A DNA stretch of 64,000 bases, taken from Chryseolinea serpens (GTDB taxonomy: Bacteria; Bacteroidota; Bacteroidia; Cytophagales; Cyclobacteriaceae). Below, one piece after another: positions 57,649 through 64,000 of the stretch. Below the pieces are notes generated by a model, which was not told where the DNA came from, made no database searches, and saw only the letters and a list, made by a program, of their open reading frames with translations. Position numbers and translations under genes: made by a program. Numbering within the stretch: position 1 is the first letter of the stretch; every line of letters starts with the position of its first letter. Where the stretch lies: contig NZ_FQWQ01000003.1 in the NCBI RefSeq assembly GCF_900129725.1, positions 248,001-312,000 on the forward strand, written 5' to 3'.

Positions 57649-58620
57649 ATGAAACGGATCGGACTTTTGTTGCCATACGACTACCAGCTCTTCAGCGTCG
57701 CCACCATTCTCGACGTACTGGGCACGGCGAACCGTATTTGTGAGCGCCAAAAGAAACAAGTCCCTTTTGTCGTCACGGTGGTGCAACTGCCCGAGCAGAT
57801 CCTGCAGCAGGGTTCCGATTTTCACGGGCATCCCGTGAAGTCGATACATGCCCGGACTTCGTACGACATCGTACTCATCCCTGCATTCAGCCTGCACGAC
57901 AAAGCCACCACGATGCAAAAGAATCGGGCGTATGTTCCCTGGCTTCAAAAACAATTTAAGACCGGGGCGGAGATCGCGAGCTTTTGCACGGGTGCTAATT
58001 TGTTTGCCGCGACCGGTCTCCTCAACGGCAAGCTGGCCACGACACACATGGATGCATGCCCTGACTTGATCATCGATTATCCATCTGTGTATGTGAAGCC
58101 GGGAAGGACCATCACCATCGACGAACGTTGTTATACGAGCGGGGGCGCCACTTCATCTTTTCATTTGTTGATCTTTCTCATCCAAAAGTATGGTGGGAAC
58201 GAATTGGCTGTGCGCATCTCCAAGATCTTTTGCATCGATCTCAACCGCTCGCAACAAAGTTACTTCAGTACGTTCCGGCCCGACTATTCGCACAGCGACG
58301 AGCTGGTGAAAAAGATCCAGCGCAACATGGAAGAAAATTATTTGCACATCACCACCGTGGAGGAGATCACCAAAGACCTCCCGGCGAGCCGCAGGAATAT
58401 CGTGCGTCGTTTCAAGCAGGCCACGGGCGTGCCACCCATCGAGTATCTGCAACACATCCGCATCGAGAAAGCCAAGCGACAACTGGAGCTTTCCAACCTC
58501 AACATCTCGGAGATCATCAACGAAACGGGCTATACCGATCCCAAATCGTTCCGCAAGATCTTTGTGAAACTGGTGGGGATGACGGCCTCAGAATACCGCA
58601 ATAAACTGGGTATTAAATAA
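57649..58620 (+). CDS. GlxA-type transcriptional regulator (DJ-1/PfpI + AraC)
   Basis: 323 residues from ATG at 57649, with an in-frame but featureless extension upstream that overlaps the divergent gene. N-terminal DJ-1/PfpI-like domain (about 1-195): RIGLLLPYDYQLFSVATILDVLG and the nucleophile elbow IASFCTGANLFAATGLL, with the Cys present. C-terminal AraC HTH pair (about 225-320): ITTVEEITKDLPASRRNIVRRF and ISEIINETGYTDPKSFRKIF. Usually controls catabolism of amines, arginine or other small metabolites. The SnoaL-like gene opposite is its nearest candidate target. Confidence 0.93.
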   Translation: MKRIGLLLPYDYQLFSVATILDVLGTANRICERQKKQVPFVVTVVQLPEQILQQGSDFHGHPVKSIHARTSYDIVLIPAFSLHDKATTMQKNRAYVPWLQKQFKTGAEIASFCTGANLFAATGLLNGKLATTHMDACPDLIIDYPSVYVKPGRTITIDERCYTSGGATSSFHLLIFLIQKYGGNELAVRISKIFCIDLNRSQQSYFSTFRPDYSHSDELVKKIQRNMEENYLHITTVEEITKDLPASRRNIVRRFKQATGVPPIEYLQHIRIEKAKRQLELSNLNISEIINETGYTDPKSFRKIFVKLVGMTASEYRNKLGIK

Positions 58621-58859
58621 CCTATTCCCATCTCCAGCCCAAAAGCATTTTTCCCTCTCTAACGATTTGTCGCCATACAACACGGCTCATCGACAATACT
58701 GTAGCGTCCCACTATTCCGGCATAAAAAATGACTCATTAGGTCGTTAGTATCTTAAACCTCGGGGGTTTGAGTACATCTAAGTGCAAGGTTGCGTCGCAC
58801 GAACCACGGAGGATCCTGTCGACGAACCGCGAATTTGACTCTCTAAACGACAAAATGAC

Positions 58860-59123
58860 ATGCAGCGAAACTTTGTAGCCCTCTTCATCGCCCTGGCCAG
58901 CGCGTCTTTTTTTTGCTGTTCCAGCCACGACAATCTCAGCAAGGCGGAGCGAATTCAAACACAAGCTGTGGCACGTTCTTCCCAATATGTGTATCGCAGT
59001 GGACACGTCAACTGGTCGAAAGGCTACAACCCTGTGCCCCCCGCGAACCGAACGGTTTGGGTGCCCGGCAAATGGTATAAGACTTCACAAGGGAAAGTCT
59101 GGGTTCCCGGTTATCGGAAATGA
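58860..59123 (+). CDS. Small lipoprotein with WVPG repeats
   Basis: 87 residues. The signal LFIALASASFFCC gives a lipid-anchor Cys near residue 19-20. The mature part ends with two WVPG units, VWVPGKWYKTSQGK and VWVPGYRK, preceded by VYRSGHVNWSKGYNPVPP. Such YxWVPGxW motifs occur in small surface proteins that bind peptidoglycan or the outer membrane. Function unknown, gene stands alone. The 235-base gap after it contains no other gene I can support. Confidence 0.72.
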   Translation: MQRNFVALFIALASASFFCCSSHDNLSKAERIQTQAVARSSQYVYRSGHVNWSKGYNPVPPANRTVWVPGKWYKTSQGKVWVPGYRK

Positions 59124-59370
59124 GCTTCGCTCTGATCCCCAGGGCAACACTCCAAAAGAGAATTTTCACCCCGGCTTGAATTCAAGCGGCCGTGTTGTCG
59201 GTGTGCATTTTCTTTGTGCGTCCTGTTCAAATGAAACCTAACGCATTTCGGGCTATACGTTCGGACGACAGCCCATTGTTTTTTGCCGCTGTGGGATTTT
59301 AAAGTATAAGAAAAAATATTTTAAGCTATATTCGAAGGTCACTCCACGCTGCGGATGAGTGAACCTTGTC

Positions 59371-61599
59371 ATGCACGAACGATATTCGACTTTCGGTACC
59401 TTTCCTCAAAACAAATCAATAGGACGGCACGGCTACGCATCTATAATTTTCCAGGCAATCATTCTTTGCATCTTTTTTTTCCACGCGGGCATCGCTGCTC
59501 AGGCACAAGCGAATGACGTATCGCTGCCGCTCATTTCGGATCTTAAAATATATCAGGACATTCCGGCTTTGTCGTTGACGGATTCTGTCCGCAGGAGAAC
59601 GATGCGTACGACGCTTGCCGCGGAAGATCCACGCTCTCCGGAAGTGGGCTACACCTTTGCCACGACCTTCACGCCAGACCATGATGGTGTTTGGAAACAC
59701 TACAGACCGGGCTATAATACCTGGTTACTAAAAATCAACTCGCCCGGAGCGTATGGCCTGGCGGCACTATTGGCCGATGTGCATTTACTTCCGGGTGAAA
59801 AAATATATGTCTACAACCTGAACAGTATGCGCACGCTGGCCAGCGACAACGTGCCGAACACCGGCGTATGGATCACCAATTTTTTGAAGGGCGATGAGGT
59901 TGTCATCGAATTTGATGTGCCGGTGAGCAACGCCAAACGCGGCTCCTTTACGATCGCCGGTATTTCGCATGCTTACCGTGACGTTTTTACAACCCCGTCC
60001 ACCCCAGGCCAACCCGTTTCGCGCACACAGCAGGAGGATACTTGTTATCCTTGCCTGGAAGGAACGTTCTGGCAGGACGATCGCCGGTCCGTGGTCCGCA
60101 TACTGGTCTTTCGGAGCAATACGGCCGTGGTTTGTACGGGCGCCCTCGTCAACAACGCCGAGCGCAACCAACGGCCTTTTGTGCTGACGGCACAGCATTG
60201 CATCGGCAGTCAGTTCGATGCCAGCAGATCCATCTTCACGTTCAACTATGAAGACCTGCTTTGCGACGGCCGTTCGGTCAGCGAGGACGATGCGTTGGTG
60301 GGGGCTTCTTATAGAGCTTCCTTATATGAACATGATTTTTCATTGCTGGAATTACAGACCGTGCCGCCGTTGGGTTTTAAACCCTATTACGCGGGCTGGG
60401 ACATCGCCGACAGGGGATTGGATCATGTGAGTTGCATTCATCATCCGCTGGGAACACCGCGGAGAATTTCCCTTAGCAATGCCGCCGTTACACCCGGCGA
60501 TTTCGAGACACCCTCCGGGCAACCCCGGGCATCCGATGGATTTTGGCGTGTTGGCAAATGGGACTTGGGTGTGACAGCGGGGGGGTCGTCGGGCGCGCCG
60601 CTTTTTAATCTCGATCATCACATCATCGGCAGCCTGGCCGGCGGGGGCTCGACGTGTAACTATCCCTATAACGATTTCTTTCAACGACTGTCGCAAAGCT
60701 GGACGCCTTCATCCGAACCGGACCAGCAGCTGAAATATTGGCTCGACCCGCGTTCATCGGGCATCCAAACATTGGAAGGGTTTGATCCCTATGAAGCACT
60801 CAACGTCAGTTGCGACACCGCTTCAAATTTTTCGAACACCGAGACGATGGGACTCATTCCATACCCTTCGGGCAAGGGCTATTTTTCGGGCTACAACTCC
60901 GATGGCATTGAGTCGTATGCCGAGCGGATCCCGAACGACGGTAAAAAACTTTTGACCGGCATCACGCTCCTCACCAGCAGTCTCAATGTGCATGCACCGG
61001 GCGGCGTGGTCGTGTCGGTTAACTCGGGTAAAAACGGTTTGCCGGAAGGCACGGATCTTTTTCAAACCTACATCCCCTACATTCAGATGTCACCCGAAGT
61101 GAATTATGTGGGGCTTCATCCTTACCTGGAAGTGGAGGGCGACTATTTTATTACGTACACGATGGCCTACTCCGAAAAAGACACGTTTGCGCTTGCCCAG
61201 TCGCCATGGCGCGCACCGGCAAGCAACACGGCATTCGTGAAACTTGGTTCGGGATGGGCGCCCATCACGCAAATTAGTCCGGGTGGCATGGGTGCGTCCC
61301 TCGGCATCGAAGCAATGGTGTGTTCCGTATTGCCGTCGGGGCCGCCGACGGCCGCCGCGACGGAGATTGATCTCTATCCCAATCCAACATCGGCGGCGAT
61401 CATTGCCCGGCTCCCCCTGAGCGACAATGTACCGTTTGACGCGGCCGTATATAACCCCCAGGGAACGTTGGTCGCCACCTACGCGCAGTCGTTCGACAAC
61501 AATCTGGTCATCTCCACCGAAGGCTGGTGCTCGGGGCTATACATTCTCAGAGTGTCCACGTCATCCCAAACCTATTCGGCCCGGTTTGTAAAAAACTAG
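59371..61599 (+). CDS. Secreted trypsin-like serine protease with T9SS sorting domain
   Basis: 742 residues from ATG at 59371 (GTG at 59359 is also in frame). Signal segment near residues 25-45 (IIFQAIILCIFFFHAGIAAQAQ). The chymotrypsin-fold domain (about 240-430) has the catalytic His in FVLTAQHCIG, Asp in EHDFSLLEL and Ser in TAGGSSGAPLF, similar to lysyl endopeptidases. A beta-rich region (about 440-650) follows, and the last 75 residues are a type A T9SS sorting domain: LYPNPTSAA to LYILRVSTSSQTYSARFVKN. It is exported through the outer membrane by the type IX system and attached to or released from the surface, presumably to digest proteins. Confidence 0.94.
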   Translation: MHERYSTFGTFPQNKSIGRHGYASIIFQAIILCIFFFHAGIAAQAQANDVSLPLISDLKIYQDIPALSLTDSVRRRTMRTTLAAEDPRSPEVGYTFATTFTPDHDGVWKHYRPGYNTWLLKINSPGAYGLAALLADVHLLPGEKIYVYNLNSMRTLASDNVPNTGVWITNFLKGDEVVIEFDVPVSNAKRGSFTIAGISHAYRDVFTTPSTPGQPVSRTQQEDTCYPCLEGTFWQDDRRSVVRILVFRSNTAVVCTGALVNNAERNQRPFVLTAQHCIGSQFDASRSIFTFNYEDLLCDGRSVSEDDALVGASYRASLYEHDFSLLELQTVPPLGFKPYYAGWDIADRGLDHVSCIHHPLGTPRRISLSNAAVTPGDFETPSGQPRASDGFWRVGKWDLGVTAGGSSGAPLFNLDHHIIGSLAGGGSTCNYPYNDFFQRLSQSWTPSSEPDQQLKYWLDPRSSGIQTLEGFDPYEALNVSCDTASNFSNTETMGLIPYPSGKGYFSGYNSDGIESYAERIPNDGKKLLTGITLLTSSLNVHAPGGVVVSVNSGKNGLPEGTDLFQTYIPYIQMSPEVNYVGLHPYLEVEGDYFITYTMAYSEKDTFALAQSPWRAPASNTAFVKLGSGWAPITQISPGGMGASLGIEAMVCSVLPSGPPTAAATEIDLYPNPTSAAIIARLPLSDNVPFDAAVYNPQGTLVATYAQSFDNNLVISTEGWCSGLYILRVSTSSQTYSARFVKN

Positions 61600-61643
61600 T
61601 GTCTAGGCCAACGGATAGTCTACTGTTTTTTGCAATCACCCAG

Positions 61644-62480
61644 TTAATGATCGGCAAGAAAACCATCCAGGATCCGGTTGAAGGCTTCAGGTTGATCCAG
61701 TTGTGTCCAGTGGCCGGCGTGGTCGATCACCTTGAAATCCGCGGTCGGAAGTTGGGATTGCAGTGTGCCGGGTTGTTTGCTTTCGGCGCCGGAGACCACG
61801 AGCAGCAAAGGACCTTTATATTTTTCAAGCCGGGGCAGCGGGTCAAACGCGAACAGACCTTTTATGATGCTGATCGTTTCATCTTTCGGGATGGCCTTAA
61901 AGTCTTTGGTCACCGCTTCGGCAACTTCGGGGCGCGACTCGGTGAGCAATTGGTGCATATAGTCATCCATCACTTTCTGATAGGCCGGCGACTCCAATGC
62001 GGTGGTCACCTGTTCGGAAATTTCCGCCGGTGTTTTGCCCGGGGTTCCCGATAAAAGCAATGCGGCAACACGTGCGGGATGTTGACTCGCGTAGGCCACC
62101 GCGGCATGACCACCCATGCTGTGTGCCACGAGGATGAAGCGATCCAGTTGAAGAACATCGACCACCGCCGCGATGTCCTGGGCGAGGTCTTGGGGCGCAT
62201 ACTTCAGTTCACGGGGACGTTCCGATTGGCCGTGGCCTCTAAAATCCAAGGCAATGGCACGGTAATTTTTGCGAACATGGTCGAGTTGATTTCTCCAGTG
62301 TTCGATGCTGCCACCAAACGAATGAACAAATACGATGGGTGTTTTTCCTTTTCCGCCGTCGTCGATGTGCAATGTTCCCACAGGTCCCAGAAGCTGATGA
62401 ACCGGTTGTGTGGTTTCTGTTTTCCGGACATTCCGCTCCCGATGTTTTGGAGTAGACTTATTTTTTCCGAGCGTCTGCAT
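61644..62480 (-). CDS. Alpha/beta hydrolase
   Basis: 278 residues. The fold starts after a charged 30-residue N-terminus: PIVFVHSFGGSIEHW (oxyanion hole), IALDFRGHGQSERP, the nucleophile elbow ILVAHSMGGHAAVAY, and the catalytic His in VIDHAGHWTQLDQPEAF. Asp likely in VVSGAESKQPG-region turn. Similar to esterases and haloperoxidase-like hydrolases; substrate unknown. No signal peptide, so cytoplasmic. Convergent with the protease gene; stop codons are 44 bases apart without a strong hairpin. Confidence 0.9.
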   Translation of the reverse strand: MQTLGKNKSTPKHRERNVRKTETTQPVHQLLGPVGTLHIDDGGKGKTPIVFVHSFGGSIEHWRNQLDHVRKNYRAIALDFRGHGQSERPRELKYAPQDLAQDIAAVVDVLQLDRFILVAHSMGGHAAVAYASQHPARVAALLLSGTPGKTPAEISEQVTTALESPAYQKVMDDYMHQLLTESRPEVAEAVTKDFKAIPKDETISIIKGLFAFDPLPRLEKYKGPLLLVVSGAESKQPGTLQSQLPTADFKVIDHAGHWTQLDQPEAFNRILDGFLADH

Positions 62481-62655
62481 AAAATTTCTATTTTGTCGTT
62501 TTTGATGGAGTCAAGACAAGAGTGTTCCATGCCGATTTTTATTGATGGCATGAGTTCTTCCCGTGAAGGAATGCATGGGGCTTCATTTTTTTAACAGCGG
62601 TGCCGGCAAATTGTTCCGCACCATCGGTACCCGGATATTGTCCATCCTATTCCAT

Positions 62656-63120
62656 CTAAGGGGCCTTGTAGGTAACAAAGTCAATACCCACCCCGTTGGG
62701 GTCTACCACGGCAAAATGGCGATCGCCCCAGGGTTCGTCGCGGAGTTCGATCGCGATGGGAATGCCGAGCGATTTGATTCGCCTGAACTCTGCGTCTACG
62801 TCCCTGACTTCAATGGTGAAGAACATGCCCGCTCCCTGGAATGCCGGTTGAAAAACCGGTTGTTGCGTAGGGTGATTCGGGAGCAGGAACGCGACCGCCG
62901 GGGTGTTGTCGGGAGCGTGCATCAGTATATAAAAATCGTTTTCAAAGGCGACGCTGTATTTCAGCACGTTGGTGTAGAAATCTTTTGATTCCTTCAGCTT
63001 TGGCGTAATGATGCCGACGTTTACTTTCATGGCGGTTTGGGGTTGGCCTTGCGTGGAGAGGGCGGCGAGCATTCCCAGGATTCCCACCAGCACGCCCACA
63101 ATCAGAATCAGCTTTTTCAT
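62656..63120 (-). CDS. VOC (glyoxalase-like) protein with N-terminal membrane segment
   Basis: 154 residues. An N-terminal hydrophobic segment (LILIVGVLVGILGMLAALS, about 3-22) anchors or exports the protein. The single VOC domain (about 30-154) begins VNVGIITPKLKESKDFYTNVL, continues with FYILMHAPDNTPAVAFLLP and ends DRHFAVVDPNGVGIDFV. Metal-binding residues cannot be fixed with confidence. Export of a VOC protein is uncommon, so a periplasmic role, such as handling a reactive metabolite, is possible. Upstream gap to the next gene is 300 bases. Confidence 0.85.
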   Translation of the reverse strand: MKKLILIVGVLVGILGMLAALSTQGQPQTAMKVNVGIITPKLKESKDFYTNVLKYSVAFENDFYILMHAPDNTPAVAFLLPNHPTQQPVFQPAFQGAGMFFTIEVRDVDAEFRRIKSLGIPIAIELRDEPWGDRHFAVVDPNGVGIDFVTYKAP

Positions 63121-63420
63121 GGCAATGGATCTTTTTTGTTCGATTTACTCCATAAAGAAACAAGGCCTGCCTGACAACGGTATGTCAGCAGTATTTCAGG
63201 AACGGAAATCTTTTTGATCTTTTTTCGAAAAAAGCCTTCCAGGGGTTGTCCCGGGCCTACCAACAACGCATCAACCTGACAGACAACACCCGCGTCGGAT
63301 AAATCCCGTCCGTGCGATCCCACCAGCGAGTGACATGCCCGGCATCGGTTTGGTCGAATAACGGCACGGAGCCGGTCTATTCTTTTCTTCTTTGAGAATG
63401 AGATTCCGTGTAAGGCCACT
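63121..63420. other. 300-base gene-free gap
   Basis: No gene, tRNA or strong hairpin is visible. It should hold the divergent promoters of the VOC protein (minus) and the DUF5916 gene (plus). TTCTTTGA near 63387-63394 loosely resembles a -7 box for the plus-strand gene but I would not assert it. Confidence 0.6.
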
Positions 63421-64000
63421 ATGAAAAAAATGCTCACCCCCCTTTTGGTGTTGCTCGGCGCTGCCGTGGGCGCGCAGCAAATGACCATCCCAGCCCTGGA
63501 AGCAACGCCGATCGATCAAGCGCTAAAGATCGACGGATATTTTACCGAGGACGCCTGGATGAACGCGAAAGAAGCCACTGGTTTCTGGACCAATTTTCCG
63601 GCCGACACAACTTTGGCCAAGGGACAGACGGTGGTTCGTGTTCTGTATGACCATGATTTTGTGTACATCGGTGCGGTGTTGTACAATCACACGTCTGTCG
63701 GCCGGTATGTGGCGTCGTCGTTGCGCAGGGATTATCCGTTTGCGGAGAACGATGCTTTTGGTGTGATCCTGGATACCTACCGCGATCAAACGAATGGTTA
63801 TGGTTTTTACGTGAGCGCCTATGGCGTGCAGCGCGAGGAACAGATCTTCGCCGGCATCACCACCGACGGCACGTGGGACACGAAATGGTACAGCGCCGTG
63901 AGCCAGGATTCCGCGAGTTGGTCTGTGGAGATGGCCATCCCCCTGAAGTATGTTCGGTTCAAAGAGGCCATGAACGAGTGGAATATCAATTTCGTCCGCA
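63421..64000 (+). CDS. CBM9-like/DUF5916 protein, N-terminal part (3' end outside window)
   Basis: The frame is open from ATG at 63421 to the window end, 193 codons. A signal peptide (MLTPLLVLLGAAVGAQ, about residue 18) is followed by a family-9-like carbohydrate-binding domain: IDGYFTEDAWMNAKEATGFWT, TVVRVLYDHDFVYIGAVLYN, YPFAENDAFGVILDTYRDQTNGYGF, and WSVEMAIPLKYVRF. This layout matches the N-terminus of DUF5916 proteins, where a C-terminal beta-barrel-like domain of several hundred residues follows. Probably an outer-membrane or secreted protein; function unknown, perhaps glycan binding. Confidence 0.88.
   Translation, partial: MKKMLTPLLVLLGAAVGAQQMTIPALEATPIDQALKIDGYFTEDAWMNAKEATGFWTNFPADTTLAKGQTVVRVLYDHDFVYIGAVLYNHTSVGRYVASSLRRDYPFAENDAFGVILDTYRDQTNGYGFYVSAYGVQREEQIFAGITTDGTWDTKWYSAVSQDSASWSVEMAIPLKYVRFKEAMNEWNINFVR

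Noticed and set aside
1-64000. tRNA, rRNA, transposase, integrase or prophage genes
   Set aside because: None recognised by eye in gaps or reading frames; small RNAs cannot be excluded without a covariance-model search.

Overview
The window is a chromosomal stretch from a Bacteroidota bacterium, most likely a Cytophagales-type soil or freshwater member (Chryseolinea/Ohtaekwangia-like; this placement is inferred). The signs are a SusC/SusD outer-membrane pair, a protease with a type IX secretion C-terminal sorting domain, many Bacteroidota-style lipoproteins, starts without Shine-Dalgarno sequences, a subclass A2 beta-lactamase and promoter -7 boxes resembling TAnnTTTG. Base composition looks close to balanced, except for one clearly AT-rich island at about 34.8-35.9 kb. 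I saw no rRNA, tRNA, CRISPR array, transposase or prophage gene.

Layout. 1-9135: right part of a polysaccharide-utilisation locus with the end of a GH92 alpha-mannosidase, an SGNH plus alpha/beta hydrolase fusion, SusC, SusD and a GH71/GH99-like endo-acting hydrolase; together they suggest use of alpha-mannan or N-glycans. 7326-7860 holds a cluster of long hairpins. 9174-13654: an SGNH-TPR membrane protein, SxtJ-like protein, DUF5989 miniprotein (apparently starting at ATC) and NodU/CmcH-type carbamoyltransferase, probably one operon for modifying a surface glycan or small molecule. 13701-19228, minus strand: DUF72, a PadR-permease module, an AHSA1-like protein and a double VOC protein. 19469-26822: amidohydrolase and DUF4382 lipoproteins, then a LuxR/ATPase regulator flanked by two DUF4242 proteins, then a DUF1624 membrane protein. 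26921-29925: a second PadR-permease module.

30203-34488: tandem DUF2061, DUF1801, two paralogous AraC regulators around a PhyH dioxygenase, and TrmO. 34489-36107: AT-rich island with an orphan Imm49 immunity gene and a truncated serine hydrolase, beside a repeat-like GC-rich element. 36108-41587: ferredoxin-reductase-like protein, membrane-bound AraC regulator, DoxX-like membrane protein and two tandem esterase lipoproteins. 41648-44077: a third FtsX-type permease. 44361-49649: oxidative pentose-phosphate genes gnd-zwf-pgl followed closely by a class A beta-lactamase and a methyltransferase.

49847-64000: DUF4097-type repeat protein, PAS/HisKA protein without an ATPase domain, sialate O-acetylesterase, a secreted protein of unknown function, AlkD-like DNA glycosylase, VOC and SnoaL-like proteins, a GlxA-type regulator, a small WVPG-motif lipoprotein, the T9SS serine protease, an alpha/beta hydrolase, a VOC protein, and the start of a CBM9-like/DUF5916 protein that runs off the end. 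Most genes stand alone or in short operons, and several convergent pairs share a clear hairpin terminator.
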